A stretch of DNA of 14,633 bases from an uncultured Lachnospiraceae bacterium. GTDB lineage: Bacteria; Bacillota; Clostridia; Lachnospirales; Lachnospiraceae. The translations under genes were made by a program, and so were the position numbers. Shown here one piece after another: positions 1 through 6,222 of the stretch (position 1 is the first letter of the stretch; every line of letters begins with the position of its first letter). The notes beneath the pieces were generated by a model. It had not been told where the DNA came from. It saw nothing but the letters and a program-made list of their open reading frames with translations, and made no database searches. The stretch spans positions 1 through 14,633 of the forward strand of contig CAKRNI010000047.1 of assembly GCA_934370915.1 (NCBI GenBank), in the 5' to 3' direction.

Positions 1-135
1 CGATGACCGGAAGCTTTACAAGTTTTCGAACCATTGATCCTTCTTCCCGTGGAACTGTCCGCGGCTTTCCGGCCTTAGAACAGCCGGTCGACGCCGTTAT
101 CTTTCTTCAGTTCAGCACTAAAATATATTTTTGTT

Positions 136-211
136 GTAACGATTCAGTACCTTCCAGACTATGTTTTCTTACGATCAACACAGCAAATACCCAGACCTGC
201 TGAACAGTTAC
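136..211 (+). repeat. IS66-like miniature element, copy 1
   Basis: A 76-bp segment opens with GTAACGATTCAGTA and closes with the imperfect inverse complement (CTGCTGAACAGTTAC), so the ends match at 11 of the first 14 positions. The 8 bp on each side are TTTTTGTT and TTTTTGCT, a 7/8 match compatible with an 8-bp target duplication, although both are T-rich. GTAA-starting ends and 8-bp duplications are typical of the IS66 family. The right 52 bp (160-211) recur at 14025-14076 with 45 of 52 bases identical and no gaps. There is no coding capacity, so if mobile it would depend on a transposase elsewhere. The IS66 link is inference. Confidence 0.6.
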
Positions 212-301
212 TTTTTGCTTTGATTTAAATATATCTTATCGGAAATAAGGACACTATCTTGCCTATGTAAAATTTATGTAAGAATTCTGGCATCTGACCG
301 G

Positions 302-331
302 AAAACCCACGCATCTACCCCATGCGCATGG
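302..331 (-). terminator. possible weak terminator after oxidoreductase gene
   Basis: Read on the minus strand, CCA-(TG)-CGCAT pairs with ATGCG-TGG across a 7-nt loop and is followed by GGTTTT. The stem is short and bulged, and the T-run is only four bases. The same stretch contains a perfect 12-bp palindrome, CCATGCGCATGG (320-331), six bases after the stop codon. It is the only terminator-like structure seen between the gene and the repeat. Confidence 0.35.
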
Positions 332-336
332 AAAAA

Positions 337-930
337 TCACGCATATTTCCGGTATTCCTGGATTGCCTCCTCCTCTGCCGCCTTCATGATCTCTTCCACA
401 GAATTACCCTCGATATCAAGCCCCTCTGCGGTATAGCACACAGTCTTATTGATTCCGTAATATACCTTGCAGAGCTTCTCGACATACTCATATCCGAGAT
501 TCAGATCCCCGATGGAACCACCGCTGGTGGTCACATAATGGAGACTGTCGGCATGGCATAATCCACCCGGGATCCCCTTGGAAGAAAAGGTAAAGGTCAG
601 CCCTGTCACGCAGATCTGCTCCAGATAACATTTCATTCTCGCCGGGAAAGTAAAATCCCAGTATGGGGCCGCCACAAGGATCCGGTCTGCGGACGCAAAC
701 TGCTTTGCATAGTCAAACATCGGTCCCTCATAAATTCCGGCTCTCGTGAGCTGTTCCCGTCCTGCACTCTCTTTTCCGGTAAAAAGCTTCAGATCTTCGT
801 CCTCCAGGCACAGAGTCTCAACCTCGTATTCCCCGTTCCTGGTCATTTCCTTTAATAAAGCCTGCGCAAGTCTCTCCGTTCTTGAAACATCGCGGTTCAC
901 GCACGCGTCAATGTACAATAATTTTTTCAT
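337..930 (-). CDS. AzoR-type flavodoxin-fold NAD(P)H oxidoreductase
   Basis: A 197-residue cytoplasmic protein of the flavodoxin-like quinone reductase/azoreductase family, which uses bound FMN to pass electrons from NAD(P)H to quinones, azo compounds or similar acceptors. The N-terminal strand KKLLYIDA and the following Arg/Ser-rich loop (residues 12-20) match the phosphate-binding region. APYWDFTFPARMKCYL (88-103) corresponds to the family's 'P.yNf.iPa.LK.y.D' flavin-binding segment, and VTTSGGSIG (133-141) to the second flavin loop. Length is normal for AzoR proteins (about 200). The start is preceded by GGAGGG at 7-nt spacing. It lies 37 nt downstream of murI with no terminator between, so co-transcription is likely. 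The substrate cannot be read from sequence; many family members are annotated only generically. Confidence 0.87.
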   Translation of the reverse strand: MKKLLYIDACVNRDVSRTERLAQALLKEMTRNGEYEVETLCLEDEDLKLFTGKESAGREQLTRAGIYEGPMFDYAKQFASADRILVAAPYWDFTFPARMKCYLEQICVTGLTFTFSSKGIPGGLCHADSLHYVTTSGGSIGDLNLGYEYVEKLCKVYYGINKTVCYTAEGLDIEGNSVEEIMKAAEEEAIQEYRKYA

Positions 931-967
931 ACCTTTTCCCTCCAGATATTTTTGATATTACATGTAT

Positions 968-1744
968 CTATAAATTCAGCAGTCTTCTCGAAAGCTCCAG
1001 AACATCCTCCGTATTCTTACTGTTAAAGATCTTCACCTCACCTCCGGACTCTTTCCCCGATAACAGTCCACACTCAGTCAGGCGCTTTCTCGTCTGCTTC
1101 GCGGTTCCGAATCCGCCGTCATAGATCGCCACGCCGGGCAGATGTTTCTGGATCTCATTTTTTACTAACGGGTAATGCGTGCAGCCGAGTACCACCGCGT
1201 CGATCTCTGATTTCTCGTACGGCTCGAACTGTTTTTCCAGATATTCATCCAGAACAGGTCCCTCTAACATTCCGCCCTCGATATACTCCACAAGTCCCGG
1301 ACACGGCATCTTGATGATATTCGCCTCATCCTCGTAGACATGCAGCATGGAATTAAATTTTGTCTGGGAGAGAGTCATCGGAGTCGCCATGACGACAACC
1401 TTTGAGTGCTCTTTCGCAAGCACCGCCGGCTTTAGCGCCGGTTCGATTCCGATCACCGGAATATCATCCTTCTCATACTCCTCCCTCAGTTCACGGATCG
1501 CCACGCTGGTTGCCGTGTTGCAGGCCACAACTATGGCTTTCGCCCCGCGTTCCAGTAAAAAATCAACATCCTTTTTTGTGAGGTCAATGACCTCCTCCGG
1601 GGTACGTGTGCCATAAGGGGCATTTGCAGAGTCCCCGTAATATAAGAAATCCTCACCCGGCATCAGTTTCACCAATTCTCTCAAAACACTGATCCCGCCG
1701 AGTCCGGAATCCAAAACACCGATCGGTCGATTGTCTGTATTCAT
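968..1744 (-). CDS. murI: glutamate racemase
   Basis: Interconverts L- and D-glutamate in the cytoplasm, supplying D-Glu for peptidoglycan. The 258-residue protein has the expected layout: IGVLDSGLGG with the substrate-binding Asp-Ser (residues 12-13), YYGDSANAPYGTR (35-47), the first catalytic cysteine in ACNTAT (Cys75) and the second in GCTHYPL (Cys188). Both cysteines of the two-base mechanism are present. A GTG nine bases upstream opens the same frame, but the GAGGTG ribosome binding site overlaps that GTG and sits correctly before the ATG at 1744, so the ATG is chosen. First gene of a probable two-gene operon with the downstream oxidoreductase; the metabolic link between the two is unclear. 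Confidence 0.96.
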   Translation of the reverse strand: MNTDNRPIGVLDSGLGGISVLRELVKLMPGEDFLYYGDSANAPYGTRTPEEVIDLTKKDVDFLLERGAKAIVVACNTATSVAIRELREEYEKDDIPVIGIEPALKPAVLAKEHSKVVVMATPMTLSQTKFNSMLHVYEDEANIIKMPCPGLVEYIEGGMLEGPVLDEYLEKQFEPYEKSEIDAVVLGCTHYPLVKNEIQKHLPGVAIYDGGFGTAKQTRKRLTECGLLSGKESGGEVKIFNSKNTEDVLELSRRLLNL

Positions 1745-1794
1745 AATGTACACCTCATTGACTGCTGCAGAGATCTGCCTGATCTCCCACAGCT

Positions 1795-1813
1795 ATTATA
1801 CGAATCATCGTAT
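1795..1813 (-). promoter_or_regulatory. murI -10 element with overlapping operator-like inverted repeat
   Basis: On the minus strand TATAAT occupies 1800-1795, giving a predicted start near 1788 and a leader of about 45 nt. No good -35 is seen at the right distance (ATGACA lies 21 bp away). A perfect inverted repeat, ATACGA-ATCA-TCGTAT (1798-1813), overlaps the upstream half of the -10. That suggests a repressor site or an activator-dependent promoter. The regulator is unknown. Confidence 0.4.
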
Positions 1814-2029
1814 TCTCAGGCTGTCATGTTTCATTTCCATGACCGCATGTCTCTTTCCTGCATAACACCAGTAATTTCATCGAATTATTTCTTTGTGATG
1901 ATCTCTTATATCTTATCACACTTTCCCCGTTTTGAACATCCACAGACTTTCTCCGCTCTGTTTTTGTGCACTTTTTAAAATTTTGGCCTTGATTTTTTTC
2001 ATTTTTGGTTAATCTGTTTTGTCAAACAC

Positions 2030-2038
2030 TGCTATACT
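2030..2038 (+). promoter_or_regulatory. extended -10 promoter for L25 gene
   Basis: TGCTATACT is an extended -10 (TG-N-TATACT). The nearest -35-like hexamer, TTGTCA at 2019, is only 8 bp away and cannot pair with it; the position 17 bp upstream is poor. Extended -10 promoters tolerate a weak -35. Predicted start is near 2045. Confidence 0.55.
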
Positions 2039-2044
2039 TACGCT

Positions 2045-2184
2045 GTAACAAGAAAGAAGCGAACTTAACAAAACCCCTTTATTCGAGCAATCGAGATCCT
2101 ATAAAGCTGAGGGCTGCTAAGCGAATCCGGTAGAACGAATACTGATTCGTTTGCCGGGAATCAGATTTTTGGAGGAAAAGATAA
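2045..2184 (+). promoter_or_regulatory. structured 5' leader of L25 mRNA
   Basis: About 140 nt lie between promoter and start codon, with two foldable parts. The first has CUUUAU (2077-2082) pairing with AUAAAG (2101-2106), with extra CCC/GGG pairs below. It encloses a hairpin UCGA-GCAA-UCGA (2083-2094) capped by a GNRA tetraloop. The second has AACGAAU (2134-2140) pairing perfectly with AUUCGUU (2145-2151) around ACUG, flanked by CCGG/CCGG (2127-2130 and 2154-2157) across a small internal loop. GCGAAUC (2121-2127) can instead pair with GAUUCGU (2144-2150), so two folds compete. Ribosomal protein leaders are often autoregulatory; that this one is, is inference. Confidence 0.5.
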
Positions 2185-2796
2185 ATGACTACTTTAAAAG
2201 CTGAAAAGAGAAGCATGGATGTAAAGGCAAAGAGATTAAGACGTGAAGGATTTGTTACAGGTAATGTTTTCGGACATGCCATAGAAGGCTCCATTCCGGT
2301 AAAAATGAGCGCTATGGACGTTGAGCGTCTTTTAAAGACTGAACATAAAGGCGGCCAGATCAACCTGGATCTTGAAGGTCAGGTATACGATGTCCTGATC
2401 AAGGAAGTTGACTTCAACGCTATGACAAGAAAGATCGATGAGATCGATTTCCAGGCATTGGTAAGCGATGAGAAGGTTACTTCTACTGCTGAGATCGTTA
2501 TCCTGAACCGTGAAGCTGTTATCGGCGGCGTTCTTCAGGAAGACTTAAGCGAAGTTGCTTACAGAGCATTCCCGTCCGCACTGGTCGAGAAGACAACACT
2601 GGATGCTGCAGGCCTCAAGGTTGGTGACACCGTACATGTCAAAGATCTTGACATCGCAAAGAACAAGGACATCGACTTAAAGACCGATCCGGAGGCTGTT
2701 GTGCTCTCCGTCATCCCGGTTCACAACGTTGTTCCGGCGACTGAAGTGACAACTGCACCGGCTGCAGCTGCTGCTGAGGAAAAAGAGACCAAATAA
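2185..2796 (+). CDS. rplY: 50S ribosomal protein L25 / general stress protein CTC
   Basis: A 5S rRNA-binding protein of the large ribosomal subunit, of the long L25/TL5/CTC type. The N-terminal RNA-binding domain (about residues 1-92) includes the conserved K-rich opening, LRREGFVTGNVFG and the segment VLIKEVDFNAMTRKIDEIDF. The C-terminal TL5-type beta domain covers about 93-185 and the protein ends in an Ala/Glu-rich tail. At 203 residues it is close to the CTC family. GGAGG at 2171 lies 9 nt before the ATG. Codon choice is smoother and more biased than in neighbours, as expected for a highly expressed gene. It has its own promoter, leader and terminator, so it is a single-gene unit. In Bacillus the CTC gene is stress-induced; nothing here shows a sigma-B site. 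Confidence 0.95.
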   Translation: MTTLKAEKRSMDVKAKRLRREGFVTGNVFGHAIEGSIPVKMSAMDVERLLKTEHKGGQINLDLEGQVYDVLIKEVDFNAMTRKIDEIDFQALVSDEKVTSTAEIVILNREAVIGGVLQEDLSEVAYRAFPSALVEKTTLDAAGLKVGDTVHVKDLDIAKNKDIDLKTDPEAVVLSVIPVHNVVPATEVTTAPAAAAAEEKETK

Positions 2797-2824
2797 TCTC
2801 CACGTCCATATATAGAATGGATAT

Positions 2825-2869
2825 AAAAATGGCGGTATCGCTTCAATGGTGAGCGATGCCGCCATTTTT
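2825..2869 (+). terminator. terminator after L25 gene
   Basis: AAAATGGCGGTATCGCT pairs with AGCGATGCCGCCATTTTT, a stem of about 17 bp with one G-T pair and a short loop, ending in five Ts. A-rich bases on the left mean it may also work on the minus strand. Confidence 0.92.
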
Positions 2870-2893
2870 ACATCCGAAGAGAATGAACACTCC

Positions 2894-2922
2894 TTGTACT
2901 TCCTGCCGGAATCAAGTATAAT
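2894..2922 (+). promoter_or_regulatory. promoter for AAA-ATPase/PD-(D/E)XK gene
   Basis: TTGTAC (2894-2899), a 17-bp spacer and a perfect TATAAT (2917-2922). The predicted start near 2929 leaves a leader of about 36 nt. Confidence 0.75.
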
Positions 2923-2964
2923 AAAAACAATCAAAAACGCTTTTTTCTGATGGGAGGAATTTGC

Positions 2965-4557
2965 ATGGGAAGTTATCTGAATCCGGGGAATCTCTCATTC
3001 CGCGGAAGTCTCCGCTCTAAAATTTATATAGACAAAAGCGAACTGATCGCCAGAACCAATGAAGCTCTTTGCACCGAGCAGAAATATATCTGTGTAAGCC
3101 GCCCAAGAAGATTCGGCAAATCAATGGCCGCCAATATGCTCGCCGCATATTATGACCGGAGCGAGGATACAGCGGAATTATTTCAGAATCTTGCTATCAG
3201 TAAAGACAGATCGTATAAGGAAAATCTGAACCAATATGATGTGATCAAAATCAATATGCAGGAATTTTTAAGCATGTCTGAAACAATGGAAGAAATGCTG
3301 GAGATGCTTAAAAATTATCTGATTTTGGATTTTAAGGAGACATTTCACGAAATACAGTTTCGTGATGAAAAGAATCTGATCCAGGTCATGAAAGACGTAT
3401 TCCGTTATACCAAATGTCCTTTTGTGATCTTGATCGATGAGTGGGACTGCCTGTTCCGGGAGTACAAGCAGAATAAAGAGGCTCAGAAAAAATATTTAGA
3501 TTTTCTGCGCGCATGGCTGAAGGATAAGGATTATGTGGCATTGGCCTACATGACCGGCATATTACCCATTAAAAAATATGGTTCCCATTCCGCATTAAAT
3601 ATGTTTACAGAATATTCCATGACCGATCCAGGCGATCTGGCCGGGTATTTCGGCTTCACAGAACAGGAAGTATCCAGACTCTGCGATACATACGGTATGA
3701 ATTTCGAGGAAGCGAAAACATGGTATGATGGATATCATCTGATCGCACATCGTCAGAATGGTGATGAGCATTACTCCATTTACAGTCCGAAATCTGTTGT
3801 AGAGGCTATGCTGCGACACAAATTTGGAACTTATTGGAACCAGACAGAAACATATGAGGCTTTAAAGATTTATATTCAGATGGATATGGATGGGCTGCAG
3901 GACTCCGTTGTCAGAATGCTTGCAGGTGAAGCAGTACAAATTAATATAGGAACTTTCAGCAATGATATGACCACATTTGCCACCAAAGATGATGTCTTGA
4001 CATTACTGGTCCATCTCGGCTACCTGACATACAACAGCGTAGATGGAACCGTTGCCATTCCTAATAAAGAAGTCTCACAGGAATATATGAATGCAATCAG
4101 CACCATGAACTGGCATGGCGTGATCGACTCCGTAGAATCGTCCCGTAAACTTTTAGAATCGTTGTGGGCCATGGATGCCGACGCAGTTGCGGCAGGAGTT
4201 GACAAGGCTCACGATGAAATTTCGATTCTTCAGTACAACGATGAAAATTCTCTGAGCTGTACCATAAATCTTGCATTTTACTTTGCACGCGAATATTATA
4301 CGATAATCCGTGAACTGCCTACAGGTAAAGGTTTTGCTGATATATGTCTGATTCCGAGAAAACTGTATTTAGATAAGCCTGCGGTAGTGATCGAACTGAA
4401 ATGGGATAAAAGCGCATCTGGAGCTTTAGACCAGATCAGAGAAAAACAGTATGGAAATGCATTGAAAGATTATCATGGTAATATATTACTTGTTGGAATT
4501 AATTATAATAAAACAACGAAGAAACATGAATGCATGATTGAGACTATGCAGAAATAA
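2965..4557 (+). CDS. AAA-ATPase-like protein with C-terminal PD-(D/E)XK nuclease domain
   Basis: A 530-residue cytoplasmic protein of the family that pairs an AAA-ATPase-like domain (PF09820 type) with a DUF1703/PDDEXK_9 domain, often present in many copies in gut Clostridia and Bacteroidetes. The N-terminus has the family's YIDKSELI segment, a Walker A-like SRPRRFGKS (45-53) and a Walker B-like FVILIDEWD (153-161, D158-E159). The C-terminal domain carries the nuclease-type core: Asp459 in FADICL, Glu477-x-Lys479 in VVIELKWD and a following Gln490, so the catalytic residues look intact. GGGAGG lies 7 nt before the ATG at 2965; an in-frame ATG at 2950 overlaps this site and is rejected. It stands alone with its own promoter, and only a weak 7-bp hairpin follows the stop. 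Function of the family is not established; roles in DNA processing or defence are speculation. Confidence 0.88.
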   Translation: MGSYLNPGNLSFRGSLRSKIYIDKSELIARTNEALCTEQKYICVSRPRRFGKSMAANMLAAYYDRSEDTAELFQNLAISKDRSYKENLNQYDVIKINMQEFLSMSETMEEMLEMLKNYLILDFKETFHEIQFRDEKNLIQVMKDVFRYTKCPFVILIDEWDCLFREYKQNKEAQKKYLDFLRAWLKDKDYVALAYMTGILPIKKYGSHSALNMFTEYSMTDPGDLAGYFGFTEQEVSRLCDTYGMNFEEAKTWYDGYHLIAHRQNGDEHYSIYSPKSVVEAMLRHKFGTYWNQTETYEALKIYIQMDMDGLQDSVVRMLAGEAVQINIGTFSNDMTTFATKDDVLTLLVHLGYLTYNSVDGTVAIPNKEVSQEYMNAISTMNWHGVIDSVESSRKLLESLWAMDADAVAAGVDKAHDEISILQYNDENSLSCTINLAFYFAREYYTIIRELPTGKGFADICLIPRKLYLDKPAVVIELKWDKSASGALDQIREKQYGNALKDYHGNILLVGINYNKTTKKHECMIETMQK

Positions 4558-4618
4558 AGATAGTATCATGTGAAATCAGCAATATCTTTCAGCTTAAAAT
4601 ATCAGTAAAGTCGCTGAG

Positions 4619-4647
4619 TTGACAATTCTGTATTTCCCTGCTATACT
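4619..4647 (+). promoter_or_regulatory. near-consensus promoter for MATE leader
   Basis: TTGACA (4619-4624), a 17-bp spacer and TATACT (4642-4647), preceded by TGC to give an extended -10 as well. The predicted start is about 4653, which places transcription initiation directly before the leader hairpins. Confidence 0.85.
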
Positions 4648-4650
4648 GTC

Positions 4651-4736
4651 TTACAGCTCATCGGAGGGCTTGTAAACGCATTTACAAAGCTGGATAAGAT
4701 GCCGGAGGATCGTTCGGTATTTTATCCGGCTTTTTT
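4651..4736 (+). promoter_or_regulatory. candidate attenuator leader or short terminated RNA
   Basis: The transcribed region before the MATE gene folds as a chain of mutually exclusive hairpins. Hairpin A pairs TTACA-GCTC (4651-4659) with GGGC-(T)-TGTAA (4666-4675). Hairpin B pairs TTGTAAA (4670-4676) with TTTACAA (4681-4687) around CGCA and shares its left arm with A. Both precede a strong intrinsic terminator (4687-4732 stem). This arrangement is typical of transcription attenuators and riboswitches, but I do not recognise the consensus of a known class. The alternative is an independent RNA of about 80 nt. No leader-peptide frame with a ribosome binding site was found inside it. Confidence 0.55.
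4687..4736 (+). terminator. intrinsic terminator inside MATE leader
   Basis: The left arm (4687-4704) and right arm (4715-4732) form a continuous 18-bp stem with three G-U pairs around a 10-nt loop, followed by TTTTTT (4731-4736). It lies upstream of the MATE ribosome binding site, so transcripts from the strong promoter must read through it to express the pump. Confidence 0.85.
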
Positions 4737-4767
4737 GTATAACCGGAAATTTCAGGAGGAAAATAGT

Positions 4768-6114
4768 ATGAAAAAGACAAATGATTTCACGGAAGGCAGC
4801 ATTCTCCCAAAGCTTCTCGGCTTTGCCTTCCCGGTACTTCTGGCGCTGTTCCTGCAGGCCATGTACGGTGCGGTGGATCTTCTCGTGGTGGGACAGTTCT
4901 CGTCTGCCGCCGCGGTGTCCGCTGTCTCCACGGGCAGCCAGATCATGCAGAGCGTCACAACTGTGATCACGGGAATCGCCATGGGCATCACAGTGCTTGT
5001 AGGACAGAAGATCGGAGAAAAACGTCCCCAGGAGGCAGGCACCATCATCGGCAGCGGAATTGCCATGTTCGCTGTGATTGCTGTGATCCTCACGGTACTT
5101 ATGACCTTCGGTGCCGGAACACTCTCCGCCATCATGCAGGCCCCGGAGGAGGCGTTCTCCGAGACAACCGCCTACATCCGGATCTGCTCCGCAGGCGCAG
5201 CCTTCATTATCGCCTATAACGTTCTCGGCAGCATGTTCCGCGGAATCGGTGACTCAAAAATGCCGCTCCTCACAGTAGCCATCGCCTGTGCCATCAATAT
5301 CGCGGGGGATCTCCTGTTTGTCGCCGGATTCCACTGGGGTGCCTCCGGAGCTGCAGCCGCCACGGTCCTCGCTCAGGCAGTCAGCGTACTTCTCTCCACC
5401 CTGATCATAAGGAAACGACCGCTCCCGTTTATCATGAAGCGCACCGATATCCGCTTTGACCTCCCGATCATCGGAAAGATCCTGAAACTCGGTTGTCCCA
5501 TCGCTCTCCAGGATTTTCTGGTCAGCATCTCGTTCCTCGTGATCATCGCCATCGTAAACAGCATGGGGGTCATCGCCTCCGCTGGTGTGGGCGTAGCCGA
5601 AAAGCTCTGTGTCTTCGTCATGCTAGTCCCCTCTGCCTACATGCAGTCCATGTCCGCCTTCGTCGCCCAGAATATCGGTGCCGGAAAAGTACCGAGAGCC
5701 GAAAAAGCGCTGTTCTGCGGCATCGCGACCTCCGTGCTTGCGGGACTCTGCCTCGGCTACCTCTCCTTCTTCCATGGAGACTGGATGGCATCCCTGTTTG
5801 CGAGGGACCATGACGTGATCCTCGCCGCGGCGGACTATCTGAAGGCCTACGCTATCGACTGTATCCTGACGTCATTCCTGTTCTGCTTCGTCGGCTTCTT
5901 CAACGGCAGCGGCCGCACGCTTTTCGTCATGACCCAGGGAATCGTCGGCGCCTTCGGCGTGAGGATCCCCGTCGCATTCCTCTCAAGCCGCCGGGCCGGT
6001 GTCACTCTGTTCCAGATCGGCCTCGCGACACCAGTCTCATCCCTCGTGCAGATCATACTGTGCCTTGGGTATTTTTCTATGTTTCATAAAAAGATGCTTA
6101 AACAGGCAAAATAA
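4768..6114 (+). CDS. MATE family multidrug/metabolite efflux transporter
   Basis: A 448-residue inner-membrane antiporter of the MATE family (DinF/NorM-like fold), normally 12 transmembrane helices in two pseudo-symmetric halves that export cationic or aromatic compounds using Na+ or H+. The N-terminus shows the family's FTEGSILPKLLGFAFPVLLA opening, then AMYGAVDLLVVGQFSSAAAVSAVS (helix 1-2 region), GIAMGITVLVGQKIGE and SMFRGIGDSKMPLL in the first half. The second half has QNIGAGKVPRAEKAL and GFFNGSGRTLFVM. Full length with no frame damage. AGGAGGA at 4754 lies 7 nt before the chosen ATG; the frame is open further upstream to an ATG at 4699, but that lies inside the leader terminator and has no ribosome binding site. 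Expression is probably gated by the leader. Substrate unknown. Confidence 0.93.
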   Translation: MKKTNDFTEGSILPKLLGFAFPVLLALFLQAMYGAVDLLVVGQFSSAAAVSAVSTGSQIMQSVTTVITGIAMGITVLVGQKIGEKRPQEAGTIIGSGIAMFAVIAVILTVLMTFGAGTLSAIMQAPEEAFSETTAYIRICSAGAAFIIAYNVLGSMFRGIGDSKMPLLTVAIACAINIAGDLLFVAGFHWGASGAAAATVLAQAVSVLLSTLIIRKRPLPFIMKRTDIRFDLPIIGKILKLGCPIALQDFLVSISFLVIIAIVNSMGVIASAGVGVAEKLCVFVMLVPSAYMQSMSAFVAQNIGAGKVPRAEKALFCGIATSVLAGLCLGYLSFFHGDWMASLFARDHDVILAAADYLKAYAIDCILTSFLFCFVGFFNGSGRTLFVMTQGIVGAFGVRIPVAFLSSRRAGVTLFQIGLATPVSSLVQIILCLGYFSMFHKKMLKQAK

Positions 6115-6136
6115 AAGAAATGGCAGACACAGGATC

Positions 6137-6194
6137 AAAAAATTCGGCACACCTAACTCATCACTAAGTAATGAGAATGCGGTGTGCCGTTTTT
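6137..6194. terminator. bidirectional terminator between convergent genes
   Basis: CGGCACACC (6145-6153) pairs with GGTGTGCCG (6181-6189), with an inner CTCAT/ATGAG stem. TTTTT follows on the plus strand, and the A-run at 6137-6142 gives a T-run on the minus strand. It serves the MATE gene and the DUF2812 gene that converge here. Confidence 0.9.
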
Positions 6195-6222
6195 CAAATT
6201 GCAAAGAAATCAGTCGCATACT

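Larger units (their letters stand above)
1..336. other. gene-free left edge with small repeat
   Basis: No convincing gene lies here. The longest plus-strand frame (3-203) has no ribosome binding site and runs through the repeat at 136-211, so it is judged non-coding. On the minus strand a short frame ending near 75 reads as a plausible protein C-terminus (about 20 residues ending in DRLF), but it has a stop just upstream; it could be debris of a decayed gene or chance. The 212-300 part is AT-rich with no feature I recognise. The remainder holds a possible weak terminator for the oxidoreductase gene to the right. Confidence 0.6.
1745..2184. other. divergent regulatory region between murI and L25 gene
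   Basis: This 440-bp gap contains no gene. On the left are the murI ribosome binding site, a minus-strand -10 element and an overlapping inverted repeat. The middle (about 1830-2000) is AT-rich with nothing recognised. On the right are the L25 promoter and a 140-nt leader. A minus-strand open frame spanning 2079-2363 overlaps the L25 gene and has no supporting signals. Confidence 0.7.

Noticed and set aside
3..203. 66-codon plus-strand open frame at the left edge
   Set aside because: Runs through the repeat element, has no ribosome binding site and no recognisable protein features.
2019..2038. TTGTCA as the -35 of the L25 promoter
   Set aside because: Only 8 bp separate it from TATACT; the extended -10 reading is better.
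4651..4736. Known riboswitch classes (guanidine, preQ1, fluoride, c-di-GMP, THF) for the MATE leader
   Set aside because: None of the conserved cores I know could be matched; only the general attenuator layout is supported.
4699..4767. Upstream ATG as start of the MATE protein
   Set aside because: It lies inside the terminator stem and lacks a ribosome binding site; AGGAGGA and the family N-terminus support 4768.
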